Shown here: in pieces, positions 35,685 through 45,304 of the stretch
How the letters are laid out: every line of letters starts with the position of its first letter
How positions within the stretch are numbered: the first letter of the stretch is position 1
Assembly (NCBI RefSeq): GCF_000831385.1
Contig: NZ_AP014548.1
Span: 1,851,779-1,915,778, forward strand
DNA: 64,000 nt
Reading direction: 5' to 3'
Source: Nonlabens marinus S1-08
GTDB taxonomy: Bacteria > Bacteroidota > Bacteroidia > Flavobacteriales > Flavobacteriaceae
Program-made: the position numbers and the translations under genes
Notes under the pieces: generated by a model
What the model was told of the DNA's origin: nothing
The model's input: only the letters and a program-made list of their open reading frames with translations
Database searches by the model: none

Positions 35685-36179
35685 ATGAAACGCTCCAAAC
35701 ATATAGGTTTAGGCGGTGGTTGCCACTGGTGTACTGAGGCTGTGTTCCAGCAATTGGAAGGGGTTCTTGAGGTCAAGCAAGGCTACATTGCCAGTAAAAT
35801 TCCGGCTGATAGCTGGAGCGAAGGCATTCTTTTAGAGTATAACCCTTCGGTGATTTCACTCGAATTCTTGATTGATGTGCATTTGGAAACTCATGCCTCA
35901 ACTGTGTTCCATCATCGCAGAGAGGAATATCGTAGCGCTATATATTTTTATAATCAAGACCAATGCAGTGAAGTAGAAGTGATAATGAGTTCGCTTTCGC
36001 GAAAGCGAAATAAATCCTACATCACACAACTACTGCCATTTGTGAAATTTAAGGAATCTCGAGAATCCATCAGGGATTATTACCGCACAAGGCCAGAGGC
36101 CCCTTTTTGTAAGAGGTACATCGAGCCGAAGTTGGCATTGGTTCAGCAAATGAATTCCAAGTCGAAACGAGGTCTATGA
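35685..36179 (+). CDS. MsrA-like peptide methionine sulfoxide reductase
   Basis: A 164-aa protein with the MsrA active-site block as GLGGGCHWCTEAVFQQLEGV (catalytic Cys in GC-H-WC instead of GC-F-WC) and ASTVFHHRREEYRSAIYF, which matches the D/HxxExYRSAI region. It is shorter than MsrA (about 180-210 aa) and lacks the usual C-terminal cysteines, though FCKRYI has one. A palindrome copy encodes SSLSRKRNK in the middle. Likely repairs oxidised methionine or acts on a related substrate. Confidence 0.8.
   Translation: MKRSKHIGLGGGCHWCTEAVFQQLEGVLEVKQGYIASKIPADSWSEGILLEYNPSVISLEFLIDVHLETHASTVFHHRREEYRSAIYFYNQDQCSEVEVIMSSLSRKRNKSYITQLLPFVKFKESRESIRDYYRTRPEAPFCKRYIEPKLALVQQMNSKSKRGL
35992..36007. 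repeat. iterated palindrome, exact core, inside msrA-like gene
   Basis: Exact 20-bp form. In frame it encodes SLSRKR, the third reading of the palindrome. Confidence 0.95.
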
Positions 36180-36192
36180 AATGTTGTGGGTA

Positions 36193-37371
36193 TCAATACT
36201 CAAACTTCCCAAATTCACTTTCGATCGTCAACTTCTTGTGTTCGCTAGTTTCAACACGACCTACGATTTGGGCGTCCACATTAAATGATTGGGAAATCTC
36301 AATGATTTCTTGAGCAATAGACTCATTTACATACAGCTCCATGCGGTGTCCCATGTTGAATACTTGGTGCATTTCTTTCCAGTCGGTACCCGATTCTTCT
36401 TGGATCATTTTGAATAGAGGCGGCAGGTCAAATAGATTATCCTTGATGATATGAAGTTCCTTTATAAAATGCAAAATCTTAGTTTGGGCACCACCACTGC
36501 AGTGTACCATTCCATGAAGGTCTTTTTTATCGACTGTATCTAAAATTTTCTTAATGATGGGAGCATAGGTGCGGGTAGGAGAAAGCACCAGTTTTCCTGC
36601 ATCTAACGGACTTCCATCCACCGCATCCTTCAAATCTTTTGATCCAGAATACACCAGGTTTACTGGGACATGGGAGTCATAACTTTCAGGAAATTGAGTC
36701 GCCAAAGTTTTATTGAAAACATCGTGTCGCGCACTGGTCAAACCATTGCTGCCCATCCCGCCGTTGTATTCTGTTTCATAGGTGGCTTGTCCAGAGCTGG
36801 AAAGTCCAACGATAACGTCACCTGCTGTAATGTTTGCATTGTCAATGACATCCTTGCGTTTCATGCGAGCAGTAACGGTAGAATCTACGATGATGGTACG
36901 AACTAGATCGCCCACATCTGCCGTTTCACCGCCTGTAGAAATAATCTCCACACCATGAGATTTCAGATCTGCAATCAGTTCTTCCGTTCCAGTGATGATG
37001 GCACTAATGACTTCGCCAGGGATTAGGTTTTTGTTGCGGCCTATGGTGCTAGAAAGTAAAATATTGTCAGTTGCTCCTACACATAATAGATCGTCAATAT
37101 TCATGATGAGTGCATCTTGAGCAATTCCCTTCCAAACAGATAAATCTCCTGTTTGTTTCCAATACATATAAGCGAGACTGGACTTTGTTCCAGCACCATC
37201 AGCATGCATGACCAAACAATGATCGTCTGATCCGGTCAGGTGATCTGGTACGATTTTACAAAAGGCTTGTGGAAAAAGGCCTTTGTCGACATTTTTAATG
37301 GCATTATGTACATCTTCCTTGCCAGCGCTAACACCGCGCTGCGCGTATCTATTGGAAATATCTTTTCTCAT
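36193..37371 (-). CDS. purM: phosphoribosylformylglycinamidine cyclo-ligase (AIR synthetase)
   Basis: Closes the imidazole ring in purine synthesis. A 392-aa protein in the PurM/ThiL/SelD ATP-binding fold: HADGAGTKSSLAYMYW, DDLLCVGATDNILLSSTIGRN, GGETADVGDLVRT, GLSSSGQATYE, and MVHCSGGAQTKILHF. It is longer than E. coli PurM (345 aa), as is usual in Bacteroidota. A TATTTTTG box at 37383-37376 on the minus strand ends only 5 nt before the ATG, so the transcript could be nearly leaderless. Confidence 0.93.
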   Translation of the reverse strand: MRKDISNRYAQRGVSAGKEDVHNAIKNVDKGLFPQAFCKIVPDHLTGSDDHCLVMHADGAGTKSSLAYMYWKQTGDLSVWKGIAQDALIMNIDDLLCVGATDNILLSSTIGRNKNLIPGEVISAIITGTEELIADLKSHGVEIISTGGETADVGDLVRTIIVDSTVTARMKRKDVIDNANITAGDVIVGLSSSGQATYETEYNGGMGSNGLTSARHDVFNKTLATQFPESYDSHVPVNLVYSGSKDLKDAVDGSPLDAGKLVLSPTRTYAPIIKKILDTVDKKDLHGMVHCSGGAQTKILHFIKELHIIKDNLFDLPPLFKMIQEESGTDWKEMHQVFNMGHRMELYVNESIAQEIIEISQSFNVDAQIVGRVETSEHKKLTIESEFGKFEY

Positions 37372-37442
37372 ATTACAAAAATACTATTTCCTAATTAGTA
37401 TAGATAGGGCTATGCCAGAAAGTGTTTCTGGAATGTTGAGAA

Positions 37443-38057
37443 TTAATCTTTGCGCCTAGAGGATCCTTGACTGGCAAGAATACTATCCACTACTTTAAGT
37501 CTTTCTGGGCTGTATTGAAATGCCAACTTCATCAATTCACTTGCCTCTAATCCTTTAAGTGATTCTTCTAATTTTAATTTCTTAAGTCTAGACTTTAATT
37601 GCCGAATCAATCTACGATTCGCCGCACTTTCTTTCGGGTTTTCTCTTAAGTTAGTTACAAAATTATAGGGGTGTTTAATATGCTGCTTTGCTGCGATTGC
37701 TTCGACTTCAGTCGCTGGTAATAACACTGACCAACTGGCACGATCCCAAGTGTAACTTAATCTTAATATGGCAATTCTGGCAGCGTTCCCGTCCTTCAAT
37801 TCATTATTTAGCACGACACTCAAGCTATCTTTATAGTCCAGTACTTCATTAGGCTTAAAATTCATTCCCGCCTTCCAGGTTTCAAATTGATCACTGCTTG
37901 TTAGAATTTTATGATCCTCATCTAACTCTCTATAGTTGTATTCTAACCAGTCTATTTTTAAAAGGCTATCTAAGGCTTTTTGACGCGCTGGCTCTTTAGG
38001 ATTTTGAGCGGATGCCATTGACGTTATTAAAGCAATTAAGAAAAGTAAATTCTTCAT
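37443..38057 (-). CDS. small secreted protein of unknown function
   Basis: A 204-aa protein with signal peptide (MKNLLFLIALITSMASAQ). The mature part is helical and charged, without cysteine pairs or recognised motifs; WSVLLPATEVEAIAAKQH and RLIRQLKSRLKKLKLEESL are the most distinctive parts. It starts 6 nt after the di-heme peroxidase gene and is the last gene of the SusCD-linked locus, so it may be exported together with that system. Confidence 0.75.
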   Translation of the reverse strand: MKNLLFLIALITSMASAQNPKEPARQKALDSLLKIDWLEYNYRELDEDHKILTSSDQFETWKAGMNFKPNEVLDYKDSLSVVLNNELKDGNAARIAILRLSYTWDRASWSVLLPATEVEAIAAKQHIKHPYNFVTNLRENPKESAANRRLIRQLKSRLKKLKLEESLKGLEASELMKLAFQYSPERLKVVDSILASQGSSRRKD

Positions 38058-38063
38058 AATCTT

Positions 38064-39236
38064 TTATTCTGGCATTCTAGCTAAGTTTACCCGTTCCGTG
38101 TTCGTAGAAAGGGTTCCCAAGAAGGCGATAACTGCATTTATTTCTTCCCGACTTAATCCTAGTGGTTTGAGCAGCGGCGATGGCTGCGGTATGAGCGAAT
38201 CGCGTCCTATTCCAATATATTTAGACTGAATAGGAGCAGGGTTCCCTAAATTATATAAGTCTAAAACATCCACTAAATTAGGGAAATGTCCATGATGCAT
38301 CCAGGGTCCTGTTCTTGTTGTTTCTCGCAAACTAGGCGTTCTAAATTTTCCTAAATCAAGCAAATCGTTGGTAACGTAATACCTTCCTAAGTCTTCATCT
38401 TTAGTACCGAAAAGGTGTTGACCATCATTATGGTATTGATTATCACTGAAATAAGGAGTGTTATGACAATTGATACATTGTGCCTTTGTTCTAAATAAGT
38501 GTAAGCCTTGAAGTTCTTGATCTGAAAACTGGCTATCATCACCACTAATAAACTTATCAAATTTGCTTTTAGGACTTTTTACCGTTCGCTCAAAAGTGGC
38601 AATCGCATCTAGAATACGATCTAGCGTTACCTCTTCATCCCCAAAGGCGTCCTTGAACATAGGTTTATATCCTTCCACTGCGGCGATATTCTCCACTGCA
38701 ATGTCAAGATTTGAGTTCATCTCTAGTTTATCCGGTATAGGAAAGCGGGCTTGATCTTCTAAACTTTCTGCACGCCCATCCCAGAATAATTCATCAGCAT
38801 AAGCACTATTTAAAATAGTCATTGCATTGCGTCGTCCTCTCTGGCGCATATGTCCAAAGGATCTAGTCAAATTATCCGTCCAGGCGAGCTCTGGATTGTG
38901 GCAGGAAGCACAAGCGATATGTCCAGTTTCTGAAAGTCTGCCATCAAAAAAGAGCATTTTTCCCAGTTCCTTTTTAGATTTTGAATATGGGTTGGTTACT
39001 GGAAATTTTACTTTTGGCAAGAGCCCTAAATCTTCAAAACTTTCGCGATCTACAAGGCTGTCCAATTGTGGCTCTGGCCATAAGTTGGAATTTGGTTGAC
39101 CGTAGAGAGCTCTCAATTTGTCAATCTCGCTATATCCTTCGGCTTGCTCTGTATTCTTGCAACTGGTAAAAGCCATTGCCATGATGGCAATCAAAAAAAA
39201 GGTACTAACTATTTTTATGTGTTGTAAGTCTGTCAA
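38064..39236 (-). CDS. di-heme cytochrome c peroxidase / MauG-like lipoprotein
   Basis: A 390-aa protein with a lipoprotein signal (AIMAMAFTSC). Two c-type heme sites are visible, CASCH near residue 120 and CINCH near residue 260, each in the family context (GKMLFFDGRLSETGHIACASCHNPELAW; CINCHNTPYFSDNQYHNDG). It reduces hydrogen peroxide in classic members, while MauG-type members oxidise protein or substrate side groups. It is encoded within a SusC/SusD locus, so a link to a substrate taken up by that receptor is possible. Confidence 0.9.
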   Translation of the reverse strand: MTDLQHIKIVSTFFLIAIMAMAFTSCKNTEQAEGYSEIDKLRALYGQPNSNLWPEPQLDSLVDRESFEDLGLLPKVKFPVTNPYSKSKKELGKMLFFDGRLSETGHIACASCHNPELAWTDNLTRSFGHMRQRGRRNAMTILNSAYADELFWDGRAESLEDQARFPIPDKLEMNSNLDIAVENIAAVEGYKPMFKDAFGDEEVTLDRILDAIATFERTVKSPKSKFDKFISGDDSQFSDQELQGLHLFRTKAQCINCHNTPYFSDNQYHNDGQHLFGTKDEDLGRYYVTNDLLDLGKFRTPSLRETTRTGPWMHHGHFPNLVDVLDLYNLGNPAPIQSKYIGIGRDSLIPQPSPLLKPLGLSREEINAVIAFLGTLSTNTERVNLARMPE

Positions 39237-39260
39237 ATTTATAGTTGTTGGGTGAAATTA

Positions 39261-39276
39261 CGCTTTCGCGAAAGCG
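39261..39276. repeat. iterated palindrome, exact core, intergenic
   Basis: Exact core between the SusCD-linked lipoprotein gene and the peroxidase gene, within a leftward operon-like array. Confidence 0.95.
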
Positions 39277-39296
39277 AACTCATTCATAATATTGAT

Positions 39297-40799
39297 TTAC
39301 AGGTCGATGGGTGTTTTGCAGTCAATACTTAGAGGGACTGGATCATTAAAATTGCTAAAGTTATATATGCGATAGAAATCTGTACGGGTGCCACCAAAAA
39401 GGCGCGTGTTGGTAGCATTGAACTCCAGAATAATCTCAAATAATCCTGGGCTGATTTCCCTATAAGTTCCATTACCACTTATTTTAATTTGTTCGCTAAT
39501 TGAACCGTTGCTTACTGTTGTGCCAATAGTTATTGTCTGATTTATTACAATAACCTGTCCAGAAACAGATGAGGTACCGTCATTATCAGGAAAAAATTCG
39601 AGCGCCGGTACAATATTTAATCCTGGTGAGGTATCTGCATTAGAACCTTCATTGGTGAACCATCTGCGCAGGTTGAATGGGTTGGTTGTTCGATTTTCAA
39701 GCAAGGTTTCAAAACTCACCCGGAACCTATGGTAGTAGATATCATCTGCAGGATCTGCAGTGCCATTGTCACTTCCTAACACCGCATTAGGATTATTTGC
39801 ATCCACAATCACGGGCTGTGTAAATGTGTTAAAATCTGACCATTGACAGTTGCCGTCGTCATTTGCATCAAACCAGTGAGCACCGTAAACCCTATAGAAT
39901 TGATCAGCCGTATCATAAAAACTAGCGGCAGGATTTAAGCTCTGGTCACGATCCACTAAGGCGTCTCTAACAATTTCAAGACTTGTATTTCCAACAAACT
40001 CTGAATTTTCCAATCTGTTTAACTGTAGTTCAGTCCGGTATTCTTGAGCGTCAATCGCAAAATCTTCTAATGTTCTAAAAACGTAACTTATGGTAGATTC
40101 ATCTGGATTGGGCAATCTTTCTATTTCAAAATCAAAATTAGATTGAGTGGCGGTGAATGGCTCAAAATTAGCAAGATCTTGTTCGGGATAGCCATTAGGG
40201 AAATTAAGATCGATGACGACCTCTTCGCCAATATTTCCTGTCACGTCGATCCTGGTTTGATCTCCTTTAAGACCATAAATCAAGTCTACTTCTTCAAGAT
40301 TAATCAATATGAAATTATTGGGAATCTGTGTGTTGGGTGTGCCTATTCGAACTTCAGGATTACTGGATTCAATCAGTTCAATGGTAAGTGAGGGATCATC
40401 ACTAGCATCCCACTTTTCATTAAATCGTACAAATAAGGTATCTACTAATTGACTGCCCTGAAAGGACAGCTGTGCTGGTGTGATTTCAAAATTGGTTATA
40501 TTATTTGCTGTGGCACTATAATCTACAGTCACCATTTCTTCTAAAGGAGTGCTAGTAAGTGCTACGGGAATTTTTAAGGTTTGAAACCTATCCTTGTTAT
40601 AAATAGCAACTGATGGGCTTCTTAGATCAATAGTGGGAGCCTCGATGGGTTTGTTATTAGCATCTAGCTGGAGGAAGAATCTCACAAACTTTCCTTGACT
40701 TTCATCAAACGAACGTCCATTGTCATCATCATTGTCGCAGGCAGACAATACGATCAGCAACAAGAAACTCAGCAAAAACTGTATTTTAGTAGCCTTCAT
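39297..40799 (-). CDS. SusCD-associated surface lipoprotein with Calx-beta-like part
   Basis: A 500-aa protein from ATG 40799 (FLLSFLLLIVLSAC then DNDDD, a lipoprotein export signal with acidic residues favouring the outer surface). A longer upstream reading of 35 codons runs through the SusD 3' end and is rejected. Residues ~70-190 resemble a Calx-beta/fibronectin-like strand set. The C-terminal ~150 residues carry FRVSFETLLENRTTN, SVSGQVIVIN and a distinctive FYRIYNFS. The start overlaps the susD stop by 14 bp, so it is the third gene of the uptake unit and a candidate surface ligand binder. Confidence 0.8.
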   Translation of the reverse strand: MKATKIQFLLSFLLLIVLSACDNDDDNGRSFDESQGKFVRFFLQLDANNKPIEAPTIDLRSPSVAIYNKDRFQTLKIPVALTSTPLEEMVTVDYSATANNITNFEITPAQLSFQGSQLVDTLFVRFNEKWDASDDPSLTIELIESSNPEVRIGTPNTQIPNNFILINLEEVDLIYGLKGDQTRIDVTGNIGEEVVIDLNFPNGYPEQDLANFEPFTATQSNFDFEIERLPNPDESTISYVFRTLEDFAIDAQEYRTELQLNRLENSEFVGNTSLEIVRDALVDRDQSLNPAASFYDTADQFYRVYGAHWFDANDDGNCQWSDFNTFTQPVIVDANNPNAVLGSDNGTADPADDIYYHRFRVSFETLLENRTTNPFNLRRWFTNEGSNADTSPGLNIVPALEFFPDNDGTSSVSGQVIVINQTITIGTTVSNGSISEQIKISGNGTYREISPGLFEIILEFNATNTRLFGGTRTDFYRIYNFSNFNDPVPLSIDCKTPIDL

Positions 40800-42234
40800 T
40801 TTGTTGGATGTTTTCGTTATTGTCAATACTTTCCTGTGGGATGGGTAATATGAAAAATGGCGATGGATAATTAAGATTGCAGATGCTAGATAAGCAACCT
40901 TCATCGCGAACTATATCTTTTTTATATCGAATGATGTCATAAAGCAGATGGGATTCAAAGGCTAATTCTCTGCGACGTTCTAAGAATATTTCTTCTAGTA
41001 AATTAGCATTGCTGTCAACATTTTCCAGTCCTGCACGATTTCTTATCGCATTTAAACGTTGTAATGCGAGATCAGTTCCTGGCGTTGCTCTGGTTAAAGC
41101 CTCTGCCTGAATAAGGTACATTTCGCTTAAACGAATGTAGGTAGTTTGATTATTGGCTTGGTATTTCTTAGTAAATACATAAGGCCTGTTTTCAAGTCCT
41201 GTAGGTGTGCTTGTCGGTAGACTTTTTTGTTCATACAAGCTAGCTCGTATATCTTGCGCTTCTATCAATTCTAAAAGGTCGCCGCTGGCAGTATATCTAT
41301 TATAAGTCGTGTTATTGGTAAAAAGATAGTACGCAGCAATACTAGAAGATACATTTAAGTCTGATGTCAATGGTGCGGCAAACGATAGGATGAATTCATC
41401 AAGATCTTCATCTGTAAGCCATTGATTAACATAGGCGTCCTGTGAAGTTAGGTTCAAGCCAGAACTCTCTATAACGGTATTTGCTTGTGAAGCAGCAGTT
41501 GTCCAATCATTGTTTTGCAAGGCAATACGTGCATAAATAGCTCTAGCAGATATTTCATTAAAGTAGAATATCTCAGAACCGTTAGATGCAAATGAATTGC
41601 CAGTGAACAGGTCAATCGCTGTTTCTAAATCCTGTTGCAACAACTCATAGACCTTGGCTGCGGTTTCTCTACTTGGGAAATCGATTCCTGTTTGTAAGGT
41701 GGAGTTATTGTAAACTATTCCTGGATGTGAACCATCACCAGTAAAGTTGATGTTTTGCGCAAATACGAGGCTGAGCTGGTAATGAGCCAGTGCTCTTGCA
41801 GTCAATAACTCTGCTAGTAATTGATCCTTTTGAAGGCTGGACAAAAAATCAAGTCCATCTACTCGTTCCAGCGCTAGATTTACACTATTGATAATGTCAT
41901 AGCCTGTATCATAAAAAGTTTCAAATTCAGATGATTCAGGAGTATTCTGGAAGGAATAGGTCAAATTAATATTTGATGGTACTTCCAGCACCTTATTAAT
42001 GATTCTAGGAGCAAAAGTTATATTACCACCCATAATACCTGGATAGACGTGTATAAAACTTGAAGTTTGAGCTTCTATCTGAAAATATACGCCAGAAAGG
42101 ATTTGCTGCACACCTTCCAAACTTGAAAACTGCTCGTCAAAAGAAACCTGCTCATCTGGCTCGACATCGAGAAAATCACTACAGGATAGAGTGATGAGAA
42201 ATAAGCTAGAGATATAAAAAAACTTTTTCATCAA
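40786..42234 (-). CDS. susD: SusD/RagB family nutrient-binding lipoprotein
   Basis: A 482-aa outer-membrane lipoprotein with signal MMKKFFYISSLFLITLSC. The TPR-rich SusD fold is seen in ALAHYQLSLVFAQ, ARIALQNNDWTTAASQANTVI, and the C-terminal block IRLSEMYLIQAEALTR ... AIRNRAGL ... ILEERRRELAFE-type sequence (here FLERRRELAFES). It caps its SusC partner and captures the ligand. The start overlaps the susC stop (ATGA). Ligand not predictable. Confidence 0.95.
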   Translation of the reverse strand: MMKKFFYISSLFLITLSCSDFLDVEPDEQVSFDEQFSSLEGVQQILSGVYFQIEAQTSSFIHVYPGIMGGNITFAPRIINKVLEVPSNINLTYSFQNTPESSEFETFYDTGYDIINSVNLALERVDGLDFLSSLQKDQLLAELLTARALAHYQLSLVFAQNINFTGDGSHPGIVYNNSTLQTGIDFPSRETAAKVYELLQQDLETAIDLFTGNSFASNGSEIFYFNEISARAIYARIALQNNDWTTAASQANTVIESSGLNLTSQDAYVNQWLTDEDLDEFILSFAAPLTSDLNVSSSIAAYYLFTNNTTYNRYTASGDLLELIEAQDIRASLYEQKSLPTSTPTGLENRPYVFTKKYQANNQTTYIRLSEMYLIQAEALTRATPGTDLALQRLNAIRNRAGLENVDSNANLLEEIFLERRRELAFESHLLYDIIRYKKDIVRDEGCLSSICNLNYPSPFFILPIPQESIDNNENIQQNEGY

Positions 42235-45200
42235 AATGTAGTATTAAGTCCTAAGGAAAAGGTGCGCTGCTGTGGATACACATTAGTCAATTCTGCAATG
42301 CCATTGCGACCTTCAATTCTTTTGTCAGTATACCAATAATATAAATTTGACCCATTGAAATTGAAGGAGAGTGAGTTTACAGGTAGGTTCCACTTTTCCA
42401 CTGGGGCATCGTAGGACACGGTGACTGATTTTAATTGAAAATTACTCCCATCATAGATATACCTGGAAGAGTTCACAAGCGTATTGGTATTGGTAGGAGC
42501 AGGGTTAGCAGCTAGATCACCAGGTGCTCTCCAAGCATCATAAAATACATTGACATTTAGATTACGATTGGTCAGTACATTGTACCCATCTACAAGATTG
42601 CGATCCAGACGAATATCGCCGCCATAAGTAAAGGAAGTAATAATGCCCAGTTGGAATGATTTGTAGCTTAGATTGTTTCGCATTCCTCCATAAAAATTGG
42701 GTTGTGAGTCCCCAATTTTTTTGGTGTCCGTGATATTAAAATTGGCTCTTACTTCTGCTGTATCGTAAATATTTCCATTTATTAAAAACAACTCTCTTCC
42801 TGTTGCAGGGTCGATACCTATACTCTCGTATCCCAAGAACGCACTTGTGCTGGTGCCTACTTGTTGGGCGCGAGCTATTTCTGCATTAGAGAAAGTTGAT
42901 CCAGACCCACTCAAGGAAAGCACCTTATTATTTAATGAAGCGGCATTAAGACTGGTCGACCAATTAAAATCAGTTTTAGCAAACCAGTCGACATTTAGGG
43001 AAAGCTCTAAGCCACGGTTGCGCATGGAGGCACCATTGATCTGAATGTTATTGTATCCAGATTCTGGTAATGCTGGACGTGAGGTAATCTGATCTTCAAT
43101 TAGGTCGTTAAAGAATTCTAGAGTAGCCTTGAACGACTGATTAAAGTTCCAGTCAACACCTATATTGAACTTGTTATTTTTTTCCCAACCTAGTTCAGGA
43201 TTGGGAGCTGTATCACTGGGCGTAGCTCTAAAAAACCCTCGATTGTAGCCTTGATCATCGATATCATACAGCCCTAGCGCTGCATAACTACCTATTCTTG
43301 AATTACCCGTGGTTCCATAACTCATACGCAACCTTAGAAAATCTGTAAATGATGAGGATTTTAAAAACTTTTCCTTAGAAAGCACCCAGCTTATTCCCGC
43401 TCCACCATTGTATGCTGTGTTGTTATCCTCTCCAAAAGCTGAGCTTTGATCTATCCTGAAGTTGATCAGTAAAAAATATTTCTTATCAAAGTCATAGTTG
43501 AATTGAGAAAACAATGAGCGTCCATAACGTTCTGAAGTATCTGATTCTCGATCAATTTCTGCTGCTAGTTCAATTGGCTGCGGTCTTTCAAAGTTTACGA
43601 AATCAGCAGCGCGGATATAACTAAATTCTACTTTCTCACCCCTGGTTTCCAATCCTGTTATAGCGGAAAATCCATGTTTCTCACTAAATATGTTTTCATA
43701 AGACAATGTCGTACTCCAGTTCCAGGATCGATTGTCACGTTCCCTGAGAATACGGCGACCAAATTCCCCATTGTTTGAGATACCACTACCATTAAGTCCA
43801 GAGAAGAACTTGTCTTCATCCTTGTTAGAATAGTCCGTTCCATAAAGCATGGTAATATTAAACTGGTCGCTAAATTTGTAATTTAGGTTCAAGCTTCCCA
43901 GTAGCGCAAAGGTTTTAGCTTCAGAAACATTTTGCTGCGCCACGGCAATTGGATTTCCTATGTTCGGGAACTGGGTAAACTCCCCATTTTCATTCCTTAT
44001 GGGAATTGTTGGATCAACGGCAAAACTGTAAAGAGTATTTGGATTGTTTTTTGTAATCCACGACGGCGATAATTTGAGAGCAGCATTAAATTTGTCAGAC
44101 ACATAGTTGGTTGTAAAACTCGTGTTCCACTGCTGAAAGCTGTTATAGGCCTGGGCTTCCTGTCGGTCTTGGTATGTTACGCTTCCGCGAAAGCGTAATT
44201 CACGACTTCCTCCGGTTGCAGCTATGGAATATCTAGAAAAGGTTCCTGTCTCATTTAATTGTTCAAACCAGTCCGTATTCACTCCATTATAAGGCTTTAC
44301 AGCACCAAGGTCACCATTATTGATATTGTAGAGGTTGCTAAGCTCATTAAACTGCTCACCGTTCATATACTGTATCTGGTTGAAGGCGTTAGTGAATCCA
44401 CCTTGGATCGATGCATTGAGTTTGATCTTGCCTCTGGCTCCAGACTTGGTAGTAATAAGTATAACACCATTAGCAGCATCTGCTCCATACAAACCTACTG
44501 CTGCCGCATCCTTGAGTATTTCGATAGATTCGATATCCCTGATACCAACCCTCGCCAGCGGATTCAAAAAATTTTCTGAAAACCGACCAGTGCCAGCATC
44601 AAAAAAGTCATTGCCTTCTATACCTATTTCCTCTGTCAGGATAATTCCGTCCACGATAATTAGTGGTTGAGTGCTCGTGCCCACAACATTAGCATTCAAA
44701 GGTGTTAGTGATCCTTGACCACGAATATCAATAGATACGGGTTCACCTAGATTGGGATTGCTCGTAATTAGGACTCCAGCGACTTGACCTTCAAGAAGTT
44801 CGTCAATGCTCGTTGCTGGCTGTTCTGTGGCGAGATCGCTAGGTTTTACAGTCGAGATACTTCCTACTACTTCTTCCCGTCTTTTCTTAGTTCCATAGGA
44901 TGAGGTGATGACAACGGCATCTAATGATTCAATATCTTGCTCTAGTACGATGTTAAAAGTTGATTTAGTACCTACAGTTACTTCTTTAGTTAAATACCCA
45001 ATGGAGGAAAAAATTAGAACTGTATTGTTAATCTCGTTCGTTCGAATGACATAATTGAATTTTCCGTCAAAATCAGTGGTGGTTCCTTGATTTGCACCCT
45101 TTACCTGAATAGTTACTCCAAACAAAGGTGCTCCAGTGGCATCAGTCACACTTCCACTAATAGGACGCGTGGACTGCGCCCACAAGGCGAAAGATCCAAA

Positions 45201-45257
45201 AAAGAAAGCAACGAAAAATAATCGCATAAGGGCTTTTTGATTATAAGAAAGCTGCAC
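42231..45257 (-). CDS. susC: SusC/RagA family TonB-linked outer-membrane receptor
   Basis: A 1008-aa TonB-dependent importer. After the signal peptide (ALMRLFFVAFFFGSFALWAQ; ATG 45227 is an alternative start) comes a carboxypeptidase-regulatory-like domain (ISGSVTDATGAPLFGVTIQVKG, YLTKEVTVG). The plug domain has PATSIDELLEGQVAGVLI, LIIVDGIIL, and IESIEILKDAAAVGLYG. A 22-strand barrel ends in FSLGLNTTF. It forms a pedal-bin complex with the SusD gene. A palindrome variant in the barrel encodes LRFRGS. Confidence 0.96.
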   Translation of the reverse strand: MQLSYNQKALMRLFFVAFFFGSFALWAQSTRPISGSVTDATGAPLFGVTIQVKGANQGTTTDFDGKFNYVIRTNEINNTVLIFSSIGYLTKEVTVGTKSTFNIVLEQDIESLDAVVITSSYGTKKRREEVVGSISTVKPSDLATEQPATSIDELLEGQVAGVLITSNPNLGEPVSIDIRGQGSLTPLNANVVGTSTQPLIIVDGIILTEEIGIEGNDFFDAGTGRFSENFLNPLARVGIRDIESIEILKDAAAVGLYGADAANGVILITTKSGARGKIKLNASIQGGFTNAFNQIQYMNGEQFNELSNLYNINNGDLGAVKPYNGVNTDWFEQLNETGTFSRYSIAATGGSRELRFRGSVTYQDRQEAQAYNSFQQWNTSFTTNYVSDKFNAALKLSPSWITKNNPNTLYSFAVDPTIPIRNENGEFTQFPNIGNPIAVAQQNVSEAKTFALLGSLNLNYKFSDQFNITMLYGTDYSNKDEDKFFSGLNGSGISNNGEFGRRILRERDNRSWNWSTTLSYENIFSEKHGFSAITGLETRGEKVEFSYIRAADFVNFERPQPIELAAEIDRESDTSERYGRSLFSQFNYDFDKKYFLLINFRIDQSSAFGEDNNTAYNGGAGISWVLSKEKFLKSSSFTDFLRLRMSYGTTGNSRIGSYAALGLYDIDDQGYNRGFFRATPSDTAPNPELGWEKNNKFNIGVDWNFNQSFKATLEFFNDLIEDQITSRPALPESGYNNIQINGASMRNRGLELSLNVDWFAKTDFNWSTSLNAASLNNKVLSLSGSGSTFSNAEIARAQQVGTSTSAFLGYESIGIDPATGRELFLINGNIYDTAEVRANFNITDTKKIGDSQPNFYGGMRNNLSYKSFQLGIITSFTYGGDIRLDRNLVDGYNVLTNRNLNVNVFYDAWRAPGDLAANPAPTNTNTLVNSSRYIYDGSNFQLKSVTVSYDAPVEKWNLPVNSLSFNFNGSNLYYWYTDKRIEGRNGIAELTNVYPQQRTFSLGLNTTF
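44180..44195. repeat. iterated palindrome, recurrent single variant, inside susC
   Basis: cgcttccgcgaaagcg. The minus-strand reading is LRFRGS in a barrel strand. Confidence 0.85.
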
Positions 45258-45304
45258 GGAATTGTTACCCCTGCAGCTTTTATCGTTTTAAAATACCAAC
45301 TGGT

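Noticed and set aside
37376..37383. Leaderless purM transcript as a separate finding
   Set aside because: The -7 box is convincing but no -33 element is present, so the start position is too uncertain.
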